Source: CAJCIY01 sp036379355
GTDB lineage: Bacteria; Actinomycetota; Actinomycetes; Mycobacteriales; CAJCIY01
Direction of reading: 5' to 3'
Length of the DNA: 32,614 nt
NCBI GenBank assembly: GCA_036379355.1
Contig: DASVGV010000121.1
Coordinates: forward strand, 1-32,614
Part shown: positions 14,496-22,331 of the stretch, piece after piece
Layout of the letters: each line of letters begins with the position of its first letter
Position numbering within the stretch: the stretch's first letter is position 1
Position numbers and translations under genes: made by a program
The notes under the pieces: generated by a model
What the model was told of the DNA's origin: nothing
Databases searched by the model: none
What the model saw: the letters and a program-made list of their open reading frames with translations, nothing else

Positions 14496-15644
14496 ATGCG
14501 CGTCGCGCTGACATCGGTGCACTCGTGGCCGGATGTCCGCCGCGGCGGCGAAAGGTACGTCCACGAGCTGGCCGCCGCGCTGGCCCGCGCCGGTCATGAC
14601 GTCTGCCTGCTGTCCACCGGCTCCCGGCCCGGTCGCAGCCGCGAGTCCGGCGTGGACGTCCGCCGGCTGCCCGTCCGCCGCGCACCGGGCCGGTTCTTCC
14701 CGCCGCCGTGGGAGGACCTCGCCGTCGAGGCGGCCTTCGGCGGGCAGGCCGCGACACGACTCCTGCCGGCGGCGCTGGCCGCCCGCGTCGACGTCTGGCA
14801 CGCGACGTCGACGGCCGACGGGGCGGCGGCAGCGCTCGCCGGCGTGCTGCGCCCCGGCCTGGCGAGCGTGTTCACCGATCACGGTTTCCCGGCCCGGCCG
14901 TCGCGGGACGGGCGGCCCGACCGGAGGCTGCACCGGCAGGTCGCCGGCCACATCGGGGCGTACGTCTGCGTGTCCCGCGCGGCGGCGGCCTACCTCGAGC
15001 GGGACTTCCACCGCACGGCGGACGTCGTGCCGCCCGGCGTGCGCTTCGCCGAGCACCGGCCCGCCGACCGGCGGCACCCGCACCCGGCCCTGCTGTACGC
15101 CGGGAGCCTGACCGAGCCGCGCAAGGGCCTGCCCCTGCTGCTCGCCGCGACGGCGCTGCTGCGCGCGGACCACGGTGACGTCGAGCTGTGGCTGCTGGGT
15201 CAGGGCGATGCGGCGGCGGCGCTGGCCGCCGCGCCCGCCGACGCCCGCGCCGCGGTGACGCGATGCGGCCCGGCCTCGGACGAGCAGCTGCGCGACGCGT
15301 ACGGCCGGGCCTGGGCGACCGTGCTGCCCTCGACGGCCGAGTCGTTCGGCATGACCGTGGTCGAGTCGTGGGCGTGCGGTACCCCGGCGGTGGTGCGGGC
15401 CGACAGCGGCGGCCCGGCGGAGCTGGTCGACGACGACGCGGTGGGTCGGCGGGCCGCGGCAGACCCCGCCGACCTCGCCCGTGCCTGCGCGGAGGCCTTC
15501 GAGCTCGCCGGCCGCCGCGGCACGGCCGACGCCTGCCGGACGAAGGCGCGGGCGTACGACTGGGACACGGCGGTCGTCCCGGCGCTGCTCGACGTCTACG
15601 CCCGGGCCGCAGACCGGCAGCGCAGGCACGGGTCACGGACGTGA
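14496..15644 (+). CDS. GT4 family glycosyltransferase
   Basis: GT-B enzyme of 382 residues. RVALTSVHSWPDVRRGGERY gives the first strand and the GGxERYVHELA acceptor-domain loop. FTDHGFPARPS, YVCVSRAAAAYL and VVPPGV mark the linker side. LLYAGSLTEPRKGLPLLL and ESFGMTVVE (E-x7-E) mark the donor domain. ATG 14496 has GGAGG 4 nt upstream. It is the first gene of a five-gene coupled plus-strand operon running to 19089 (GT4, GT2, GT2, SGNH, SGNH). Its TGA overlaps the next GTG. Substrate unknown. Confidence 0.9.
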   Translation: MRVALTSVHSWPDVRRGGERYVHELAAALARAGHDVCLLSTGSRPGRSRESGVDVRRLPVRRAPGRFFPPPWEDLAVEAAFGGQAATRLLPAALAARVDVWHATSTADGAAAALAGVLRPGLASVFTDHGFPARPSRDGRPDRRLHRQVAGHIGAYVCVSRAAAAYLERDFHRTADVVPPGVRFAEHRPADRRHPHPALLYAGSLTEPRKGLPLLLAATALLRADHGDVELWLLGQGDAAAALAAAPADARAAVTRCGPASDEQLRDAYGRAWATVLPSTAESFGMTVVESWACGTPAVVRADSGGPAELVDDDAVGRRAAADPADLARACAEAFELAGRRGTADACRTKARAYDWDTAVVPALLDVYARAADRQRRHGSRT

Positions 15645-16558
15645 CGGTCTCGGTCTGCGTCGTCGTCAAGGACCGGCGCACCCTCATGCTCAGATGCCTG
15701 GACGCGATCCGTGCGCAGCAGCCGGCGCCGGACGAGGTCGTCGTGGTGGACAACGGCAGCACCGACGGGACGTTCGAGGCGCTCGAGGAGCGGGCCGTCG
15801 CCGATCCGGGACTGGTCGTCGTGCGCGACACGGGCACGCTCGGCGCGGCGCGCAACACCGCCGTACGGATCGCTCGTTGTGACCTCGTGGCCTTCACCGA
15901 CAGCGACTGCCGGCCGCGCCCCGGCTGGCTGGCCGCGGCGACCGCCGCGATGACCGACGGGGTCGGCGTCGTCCAGGGACGGACCGTCCCGGCGCAGCCG
16001 CCCACGGTGCGGTGGAGCGCCACCCAGGACATCGGTGCGCCCACGGGCCTGTTCGAGGCGTGCAACGTCGTCTACCGCCGCGACGCACTGCTTGGTGCCG
16101 GCGGCTTCGACGAGTCGGTCGGCTTCTTCGGTGAGGACACCGCCGCCGGGTGGGCCGTGCAGCGAGCGGGATGGCGCGACGCGTGGGCGCCGGACGCGGT
16201 CGTCGAGCACGTCGTCACGACGCCCGGCTTCGGTTGGCACCTGCGCCGTACCCGCGGCTACGCGCACTGGCCGGTCCTGCTCGCCGCGTACCCGGAGAAG
16301 CGGGACATGCTGTGGCACAGGCTTTTTCTGCGCCGACGGTCGGCCGAGGCGGATGCCGCGCTCGCCGGGCTCCTGCTCGCGCTGGTCGCGCGGTCCCCGG
16401 CCCCGCTGCTCTGCGCCGTGCCGTTCGCGTGGCGGCACCGGCTGCGGGGGGTGTCGCGCGGGGCCGTGCTCGACGCCGCCTCGGGCGCGGTCTACGACCT
16501 CGCGATCAGCGTCGCCCTGCTGCACGGGTCGGTCTCGGCGCGGACCCCGGTCCTGTGA
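15641..16558 (+). CDS. GT2 family glycosyltransferase with GSV-R tail
   Basis: GT-A enzyme of 305 residues. SVCVVVKDRRTLMLRCL, VVVVDNGSTDG (33-43), FTDSD (85-89) and FGEDTAAGW (163-171) are the core motifs, with FEACNVVYRRDALL before the catalytic acidic residues. The C-terminal third is hydrophobic (AGLLLALVARSPAPLL) and may rest on the membrane. The protein ends DLAISVALLHGSVSARTPVL, a tail shared with two other GT2 modules in this cluster. GTG 15641 overlaps the upstream stop by GTGA and its own TGA overlaps the next GTG. Confidence 0.9.
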   Translation: MTVSVCVVVKDRRTLMLRCLDAIRAQQPAPDEVVVVDNGSTDGTFEALEERAVADPGLVVVRDTGTLGAARNTAVRIARCDLVAFTDSDCRPRPGWLAAATAAMTDGVGVVQGRTVPAQPPTVRWSATQDIGAPTGLFEACNVVYRRDALLGAGGFDESVGFFGEDTAAGWAVQRAGWRDAWAPDAVVEHVVTTPGFGWHLRRTRGYAHWPVLLAAYPEKRDMLWHRLFLRRRSAEADAALAGLLLALVARSPAPLLCAVPFAWRHRLRGVSRGAVLDAASGAVYDLAISVALLHGSVSARTPVL

Positions 16559-17415
16559 CCGTCACCGTCGTCGTCCCCACGGTCGACCGCGTCGACCTGC
16601 TCGCCCGGTGTCTGGACGGCCTCGCCGGCGTCGATGTCCTGGTCGTCCACGACGGCGACGCCGGCGTGTGCCGACTGCTTGCCGAGCGCGACGTCCGGGC
16701 ACTGCAGGTGGACGAGCGCGGGGTGAGCGCGAAGCGCAACGCCGGCTGGCGCCATGTGGCCACCGAGTGGGTGGCGTTCACCGACGACGACTGCGTACCG
16801 GCGCCGGGATGGCTCGCGGCCCTGCTCGCCGACGGCTCCGACCTCGTCGCCGGGCCGGTACGCCCGCACCCCGCGGACACCGCGACCGGGCTCTGGTCGC
16901 GCACGGTCACGGCCGCCGAGCCCGGCTTCTACCCGGGGTGCAACCTGCTGGTCCGCCGGTCGGCGCTCCAGCGCGTCGGCGGCTTCGACGAGACGCTGCA
17001 CGGCGGGGAGGACACCGACCTCGCCTGGCGGGTGCGCGAGAGCGGCGCCTCGCACGGGTGGGCGGCGGGCGCGGTGGTCTGGCACGCGATCCGGCCGGTC
17101 ACCTTCTCCCAACAGCTGCGGTCACTACCCCGCTGGGTGGGGCTGCCCCTGGTGGTCCGCCGGCATCCGGCGCTGCGCGCCCTGGCGTACCGGCGGATCT
17201 TCTGGAAGGACAGCCACCCCACGGCCGTCCTGGCGCTCGCCGCGCTGCTGCTGGCGACTCGGGACCGCCGCGCGCTCGCGGGGGTGGTCCCGCTCGTGAC
17301 GCGGCGCGTGCGAGCGGCGGGGGTTCACGACGGTGTGCAGCTGGCCGTCAACGACCTGGCGGAGACGCTCGTGCTCGTCGCGGGCTCGGTCCGGCACCGG
17401 TCGCTGCTGCTGTGA
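16555..17415 (+). CDS. GT2 family glycosyltransferase with GSV-R tail
   Basis: GT-A enzyme of 286 residues: VTVVVPTVDRVDLLARCL, HDGDAG in the place of the usual DNGSTD, FTDDDC (75-80), YPGCNLLVRRSAL, GGEDTDLAWRVRESG and a C-terminal hydrophobic stretch. The tail is DLAETLVLVAGSVRHRSLLL, matching the fusion protein and the preceding gene. The replaced DNGSTD loop suggests a different donor from its neighbour (inference). GTG 16555 overlaps the upstream TGA by GTGA. Confidence 0.88.
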   Translation: MTVTVVVPTVDRVDLLARCLDGLAGVDVLVVHDGDAGVCRLLAERDVRALQVDERGVSAKRNAGWRHVATEWVAFTDDDCVPAPGWLAALLADGSDLVAGPVRPHPADTATGLWSRTVTAAEPGFYPGCNLLVRRSALQRVGGFDETLHGGEDTDLAWRVRESGASHGWAAGAVVWHAIRPVTFSQQLRSLPRWVGLPLVVRRHPALRALAYRRIFWKDSHPTAVLALAALLLATRDRRALAGVVPLVTRRVRAAGVHDGVQLAVNDLAETLVLVAGSVRHRSLLL

Positions 17416-17425
17416 AGATGATCCC

Positions 17426-18208
17426 GTGATCGCTCCGCCCACCGGTCTCGGCCCGCACCGGCCGCTGCGGGTGCACGTGATCGGCAACTCCGCGGCCGTG
17501 ATGGTCGAGCCCGAGCACGGGCCCCGCGACGGCGGCGTGTACGGCGAGCAGCTGGTCGGGCTGCTCGCCGCGCGAGGGACGCCGTGCGTGGTCACCTGCT
17601 CGGGCACCTGGATGAGCCGGATCAACGAGCACCTGCCCCGGTACGAGGGCGACGTGCGTAACCACTTCCCCGACGTACTGGTGATCAACTTCGGGATGCT
17701 CGAGGCGCAGCCGGCGGTGGTGCCCCTGGCCCTGGCCCGGCACATCCTCACCTGGCGGCGGACATCGCGGGTGGGTGCCGGCCGGTACCGCACCCACGTG
17801 GTGCCGCCGCTCTGGCGGCAGCTGCGCCGTTACCAGCGCTGGGCGAGCGGGCACGACGGCGGCCGCACCCACCGCCTCAGCCCGCGCCGGTTCGCAGCCG
17901 ACCTGCACCGCCTCATCGACATGACCCGCAAGGACTGCGGGTCGCTGGTGCTGGTGCTCGACATCGACCCGCCGGGTGACCGGGTCGAGCACTGGCTGCC
18001 GACGACCGCCGCCCGGGTGGAGCAGTACAACGCGGTGCTCGATGCGGTGACCTCGTCCTACGACGACCACGTCCGGTTCGTGCGGGCAGGGGCGACCGTG
18101 ACGGATCCGGACGCAGATCTCCCCGACGGCCTGCACCGGTCCGTCGCCGCGCACGGCGTCACGGCGGCGTTGCTCGCCGACGAGATCTGCCGTTGGCTGG
18201 GCGCGTGA
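17426..18208 (+). CDS. SGNH-fold protein lacking the block III Asn, first of a tandem pair
   Basis: Soluble protein of 260 residues related to the next gene and, more distantly, to SGNH/GDSL esterases and acyltransferases. Block I is IGNSAA (Ser22), the block III equivalent is VINFGMLEAQP (87-97) without the Asn of GxN, and block V is DGLH (Asp234, His237). A strand LVLVLDIDPP (174-183) is shared with its paralog. No signal peptide is seen. If active it would add or remove an acyl group on a lipid-linked glycan; the missing Asn makes weak or altered activity possible. GTG 17426 has only a weak GAAG upstream, and an ATG-ATC-CCG-TGA mini-ORF overlaps it by GTGA. Confidence 0.65.
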   Translation: MIAPPTGLGPHRPLRVHVIGNSAAVMVEPEHGPRDGGVYGEQLVGLLAARGTPCVVTCSGTWMSRINEHLPRYEGDVRNHFPDVLVINFGMLEAQPAVVPLALARHILTWRRTSRVGAGRYRTHVVPPLWRQLRRYQRWASGHDGGRTHRLSPRRFAADLHRLIDMTRKDCGSLVLVLDIDPPGDRVEHWLPTTAARVEQYNAVLDAVTSSYDDHVRFVRAGATVTDPDADLPDGLHRSVAAHGVTAALLADEICRWLGA

Positions 18209-19089
18209 GCCTCACCGGTCCGCAGCTGCCGTGGCCGCCCGACCGGCGGCCCCTGTCCGTGGTGGCGTTCGCCAACAGCGTGGCCACCCTCCAGCTGCCG
18301 GTCCGCGCCGACCGCGCGGAAGGCACCTACGTCGAGGTGCTCGCCGACCTGCTGGCGACGGTCGGCGTGCCCGCGGTGCCCCATCTCGAGTCGCGGTGGT
18401 TCGACTTCCTGCACCGCGCGATGCGCGACTACGAGTCGCGGGTACGGGTGCACAACCCGGACGTGCTGGTCGTGCAGTTCGGCCTCAACGAGTACCAGCC
18501 ATGGCTGGTGCCGGTCTGGCTGATCCGACACCTGCTGGTGCAGAACCAGGCTGCGACAAGGACGGCGAAGGAGTACCGCCGCGTCGTCGCGCCGCGGCTC
18601 TGGGGCCTCGTCCGGGGCTACCGCCGCCGGGTGGCCGGCGTCGTCGGCACCCGCACCTGGCAGGTGACGCCGGAGCGTTTCGCCGGGCACCTGGCCCGGC
18701 TGCTGCGCAACGCCCGCTGGGAGGCGCGCCCCCTCGTCCTCGTCCTCGACATCGACGAACCCGCCGGCGTCCTCGAGCACTTCCTGCCGGGCATGGCCGT
18801 GCGGCACGCGATCTACCAGGACGTGATCGAGCGCGTCGTGGCCGAGCACGACGACCCGGAGGTACGGCTCGTCCGCGTCAGCGAGATCACGGCCGCACTC
18901 GGGCCGGAGGCACTCGGCGACGCGATGCACTACAGCCCGGCCACGCACCGTGCGGTCGGCGAGGCACTGTTCGAGCAGGTCCGCGACTGGCTCGAGGAGC
19001 GCGGCCGCCGTCCGCCGACCGATCAGGCCCGTCCGACCAGACCGGTGAGTCGTTCCTCCACCCGGTCCACCACCCCGGGCCAGGCATAG
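18205..19089 (+). CDS. SGNH-fold hydrolase/acyltransferase-like protein, second of a tandem pair
   Basis: Protein of 294 residues paralogous to the preceding gene. Block I is AFANSVA (Ser25), block III is QFGLNEYQP (91-99) with the canonical Asn95, block V is DAMH (Asp239, His242), and LVLVLDIDEP (177-186) repeats the paralog's strand. The set Ser-Gly-Asn-Asp/His is complete enough for catalysis. It lies between glycan-assembly genes, so O-acyl transfer or removal on the polymer is the likely role (inference). GTG 18205 overlaps the upstream TGA by GTGA. The Arg/Pro/Ser-rich tail (about 267-294) is encoded partly over the convergent GT4 end (67-bp overlap). Confidence 0.7.
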   Translation: MSLTGPQLPWPPDRRPLSVVAFANSVATLQLPVRADRAEGTYVEVLADLLATVGVPAVPHLESRWFDFLHRAMRDYESRVRVHNPDVLVVQFGLNEYQPWLVPVWLIRHLLVQNQAATRTAKEYRRVVAPRLWGLVRGYRRRVAGVVGTRTWQVTPERFAGHLARLLRNARWEARPLVLVLDIDEPAGVLEHFLPGMAVRHAIYQDVIERVVAEHDDPEVRLVRVSEITAALGPEALGDAMHYSPATHRAVGEALFEQVRDWLEERGRRPPTDQARPTRPVSRSSTRSTTPGQA

Positions 19090-20186
19090 CGGAGTGCCGC
19101 GGCGCGGCACCGATCGCCGGTGTCCACGTCGTGCACGAGCGTCGCGGCCTCGACCACCGCGGCGGCCAGCGACACCGCATCCCCCGGGGCGAACAGCCGG
19201 CCGGTGCCGGGGGCGGCCAGCAGCTCCGGCGTCGCCCCCGACCGGGCGCCCGCCACCGGCGTCCCGCAGGCGAGCGACTCGAGGGTCGCCAGCCCGAGGG
19301 CCTCGTGCACGGCCGGCGCGACCGTGACCCAGGCCGTGCTGTACGCGTGCGCCAGCGCGGCGTCGTCCAGCCGCCCGGCGAACCGCACCGAGTCCCGGTC
19401 GGCCGCGTCGAGCCGGTCGGTCAGCCGCTGGCGGTCCGCAACGGACACGGACTGGGCCAGGACCAGCGCGGCGTCCGGCAGCTGCTCCCGGACCAGCCGC
19501 CACGCCCCCAGCAGGTCGCCGACGCGCTTGCGCGGCTCGCCGGGGGCGGCGGTGCACAGGATCAGCGGCCGCGCCGACCGGGGGGCGACGGGTGCGAACA
19601 GGTCCGGGTCCAGGCCCGCGGGCACGACGTGCATCGGCCGGCCCCAGTCGGCCATCGCGTCGACGACGTACCCGGAGTTGACCCACACCTCGTCGGCCGC
19701 GTCCAGCGCGCGGCGCAGCAGCGCCCGCTCGACCCGCTGCCCCTGCGCATCCAGGTAGGCCCGCGGCACCGAACCGGTGAGCTTCAGCACGACCGGACGG
19801 CCGCGCCGGCCCGGCAGGTGACCGGCGAGCGACGCGCCGAGGGCGTCCGCGTACAGGAAGCTCAGCACGACGTCCGCCCGCGACCCGGCCGCGCCCGCGG
19901 CCGCGACGGCTCCGAACACGCCCTCCCGGGTCCAGCCGCGGCGGGCCAGCGCCCGCGGCAGCGGGGTGCGCACGTACCGGACACCGACGCCGTCGACCAC
20001 GCGGCGCGACGTCAACCCCCGCGGCTGGCCGGTCCACAGGTCGACGCGGTGGCCACGCGCGGCCAGGCGGGCACCGAGGTCGTGGATCTCGCGCTCGGCG
20101 CCCCGGGCGACGTGCGGCCAGAAGTACGGATGGGTCGCGAGGACGTGGACAGCGGCCTCCCGTGCGCAACGGCGGGACCGGCGCAT
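19023..20186 (-). CDS. GT4 family glycosyltransferase with uncertain start
   Basis: GT-B enzyme of about 387 residues. VHVLATHPYFWPHVARGAER is the first strand and loop; KLTGSVPRAYL, VWVNSGYVVDAM and VPAGLDPDLF follow; EALGLATLE gives the E-x7-E donor motif. The only canonical start in place is ATG 20186. However, a -10-like TAGGAT (20190-20185) covers that ATG, and a perfect GGGAGG (20161-20156) stands 5 nt before a GTC (20150) exactly where the first strand begins. Either ATG 20186 is used, or initiation is non-canonical. Monocistronic; its 3' end overlaps the SGNH gene by 67 bp. Confidence 0.83.
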   Translation of the reverse strand: MRRSRRCAREAAVHVLATHPYFWPHVARGAEREIHDLGARLAARGHRVDLWTGQPRGLTSRRVVDGVGVRYVRTPLPRALARRGWTREGVFGAVAAAGAAGSRADVVLSFLYADALGASLAGHLPGRRGRPVVLKLTGSVPRAYLDAQGQRVERALLRRALDAADEVWVNSGYVVDAMADWGRPMHVVPAGLDPDLFAPVAPRSARPLILCTAAPGEPRKRVGDLLGAWRLVREQLPDAALVLAQSVSVADRQRLTDRLDAADRDSVRFAGRLDDAALAHAYSTAWVTVAPAVHEALGLATLESLACGTPVAGARSGATPELLAAPGTGRLFAPGDAVSLAAAVVEAATLVHDVDTGDRCRAAALRYAWPGVVDRVEERLTGLVGRA

Positions 20187-20202
20187 CCTATGTCGGTACC
20201 CT
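20185..20202. promoter_or_regulatory. Candidate divergent -10 elements between GT4 and the ABC permease
   Basis: On the minus strand TAGGAT (20190-20185) and on the plus strand TACCCT (20197-20202) both fit TANNNT. The space between the two genes is only 47 bp. Neither has a clear -35. Confidence 0.25.
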
Positions 20203-20233
20203 GGCCGCCCCGGAGATCGACAGGACGGCACCG

Positions 20234-21085
20234 GTGACGACCAGTACGGACGGCAGCGTCCTCGAGCTGTCGGGCGAGCGCACGGCGGTCCGGACGCTGC
20301 TCACCGACTTCTGGCGGCACCGGGACCTGCTCGCCATGCTCGCCCGGCAGGACTACCACTCGCGGTACCGCAGCGCCTCGCTCGGCCTGACGTGGAGCAT
20401 CTTCCTGCCGCTGGTGCAGGGCCTGGTGATCGCCGTCGTGTTCAGCAAGCTCATCGGCGGCGGGAAGATCAGCCTCTACGTCCCGTACGTCATCACGGGC
20501 GTGACCACCTACGGCTACCTGTCCCAGTCGATCACCGCGGCCTGCACCGCGATCGTGGACAACGGCGCGATCGCGGGGCGCATCTACTTCCCCCGCCTGG
20601 TGCTGCCCACCATCGCCCCGAGCGCCAACCTCCCCGGCCTGCTGATCTCCCTCGTCATCGCCGAGATCATCGTGCTGGCCACCGGTGGCGGGCTGCACTG
20701 GACGCTGGTGCTCAGCCCGCTGATCGTGGTCCTGGCCTGGCTCCTCGCGACCCTGGCGGCGGCGATCCTCACGATGCTGCACGTCTACTCGCGGGACGTG
20801 CGCTACGTCGTGCAGGCCGCCCTGCTCATCCTGTTCTACGCGACCCCGGTGATCTACTTCCTGTCCGGCACGCCCGGCGTGCGGGCCCTGCCGGCGCGGC
20901 TCACCCCGTACGTCGTCGCGAACCCGCTCACCGGCGCCGTCCAACTCTCGCGCCTCGCGTTGACTGGACAGGCCAGCCACGTCGGTGTGGCGGTCGCCGT
21001 CACCGTCGCCTGGTGCGTGGGCCTGGCGGCGCTGGTCACCGTCGTCTACGCCCGGCTCGAGCGGGTGGCCTGTGACCGGCTCTGA
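20234..21085 (+). CDS. wzm: ABC-2 type polysaccharide exporter, permease subunit (Wzm-like)
   Basis: Inner-membrane permease of 283 residues with six predicted helices, of the Wzm/TagG/KpsM family that exports complete lipid-linked polysaccharides. The N-terminal cytoplasmic part has FWRHRDLLAMLARQDYHSRY, the usual amphipathic segment before the first helix. GLTWSIFLPLVQGLVIAVVF and the VIYF segment followed by NPLTGAVQL near the end are typical of the ABC2 membrane domain. GTG 20234 has AGGA (20222-20225) 8 nt upstream. The ATPase gene overlaps its end by 14 bp, so the two are coupled and form one transporter. It could move the glycan made by the surrounding enzymes. Confidence 0.93.
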   Translation: MTTSTDGSVLELSGERTAVRTLLTDFWRHRDLLAMLARQDYHSRYRSASLGLTWSIFLPLVQGLVIAVVFSKLIGGGKISLYVPYVITGVTTYGYLSQSITAACTAIVDNGAIAGRIYFPRLVLPTIAPSANLPGLLISLVIAEIIVLATGGGLHWTLVLSPLIVVLAWLLATLAAAILTMLHVYSRDVRYVVQAALLILFYATPVIYFLSGTPGVRALPARLTPYVVANPLTGAVQLSRLALTGQASHVGVAVAVTVAWCVGLAALVTVVYARLERVACDRL

Positions 21086-22331
21086 CCTCGCGATCTCGCT
21101 GTCCGGCGTCGGCAAGCGCTACCAGCAGACCGCGCGGTCGGACGACACGCTGCTGGGGCGGCTCCAGCATGTCGGCCGCAGCAGCCGCAAGACCGAGCTC
21201 TGGGCGCTGCGGGACGTCGACCTCGACGTCGCGCAGGGCGAGACCATCGGCATCATCGGCCGCAACGGGTCGGGCAAGACGACTCTGCTCCGGCTGCTGT
21301 CCGGCGTCTCCGCGCCGAGCGCCGGACGGGTTCGCGTCGTGGGGCGAGTCGCACCGCTCATCGGCATCGGCGTCGGGTTCAACAACGAGCTGACGGGTCG
21401 GGAGAACGTCTTCATCAACGGCCGGCTTCTCGGCATGAGCGAGGCCCAGGTACGGCGCGCGTACGACGCCATCGTCGACTTCAGCGAGATCGAGGGCTTC
21501 CTCGACACCCCGGTGAAGTTCTACTCGTCCGGCATGTTCCTGCGGCTGGCGTTCGCGGTGGCCATCCACACCGAGCCGGAGGTGTTCGTCCTCGACGAGA
21601 TCCTCGCCGTCGGCGACCTCGCCTTCCAGCTGAAGTGCATGGAGCGGATGCGCGAGATCCAGGCCGCCGGCACCACCATCGTCATCGTCACCCACAACCT
21701 GCACACCCTCGACCGCACCGCGCCCCGGGCGGTCCTGCTGTCGCGCGGGCAGCTGGTCTACGACGGACCGACCGAGCAGGCGATCGGCAAGATGCACGAG
21801 GTGATGCAGGCCGAGTCGCGTGACCGGTCGTCGGTGGCCGTCGCCGAGGACGGGTCGGCGACCTACGTCGGCGGGGCGGAGATGCTGCTCGACCTCGTCG
21901 ACGCCGCCGGGGTCCGGCAACGGACCTTCGCAACCGGCGCCGACATCGTGCTGCGGGTCGAGGCCTCCTTCGACGTCGACATCGACGACCCGCTGCTCGG
22001 CGTCATGATCGCCCCGATCGGGCTGGGCTCCCCGGCGTACACGACGTTCACGGTCCCGGGCGCGTACGCCGGCAGCCACGGACCGGGCAAGCCGCTGGAG
22101 GCGGAGATCCGGCTGGAGAACCGGTTGCTGGCCGGCGGCTACACCGCCACCGTCGCGCTGCACGACAGCGACGGGCAGGTCATGGTGGGCACCACGCCGA
22201 CGGAGTCGTTCTACGTCAGCTCCCACGAGGTGCACGCGTCCGGGCTGGTCGACCTACGCGCCGCCATCTCGATCGGCGGCCGGGCCGTCGAAGCCCCCCG
22301 CGCCAAGCGGCTCGGTCGCCGGCGACGCTGA
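21072..22331 (+). CDS. wzt: ABC exporter ATPase with C-terminal glycan-binding domain (Wzt-like)
   Basis: ATPase of 419 residues. Walker A is GRNGSGKTT (63-71), the signature is YSSGMFLRL (151-159), Walker B is VFVLDEILAVGD (171-182), and the switch His is in VTHN. Residues about 250-400 form the beta-sandwich extension of long Wzt proteins (VLRVEASFDVD, TYTTFTV-like strands, ENRLLAGGYTATVAL). In E. coli O9a this domain reads a terminal modification of the polymer before export. Its presence suggests that chain length or capping is checked here, perhaps through one of the decorating enzymes in the cluster. GTG 21072 lies within the permease 3' end. The last 78 bp overlap the convergent acyltransferase. 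Confidence 0.92.
   Translation: MTGSDLAISLSGVGKRYQQTARSDDTLLGRLQHVGRSSRKTELWALRDVDLDVAQGETIGIIGRNGSGKTTLLRLLSGVSAPSAGRVRVVGRVAPLIGIGVGFNNELTGRENVFINGRLLGMSEAQVRRAYDAIVDFSEIEGFLDTPVKFYSSGMFLRLAFAVAIHTEPEVFVLDEILAVGDLAFQLKCMERMREIQAAGTTIVIVTHNLHTLDRTAPRAVLLSRGQLVYDGPTEQAIGKMHEVMQAESRDRSSVAVAEDGSATYVGGAEMLLDLVDAAGVRQRTFATGADIVLRVEASFDVDIDDPLLGVMIAPIGLGSPAYTTFTVPGAYAGSHGPGKPLEAEIRLENRLLAGGYTATVALHDSDGQVMVGTTPTESFYVSSHEVHASGLVDLRAAISIGGRAVEAPRAKRLGRRRR

Noticed and set aside
17418..17429. Three-codon ORF (ATG-ATC-CCG-TGA) overlapping the first SGNH gene start
   Set aside because: It has the GTGA overlap seen elsewhere but no Shine-Dalgarno, so it does not support the leader pattern by itself.
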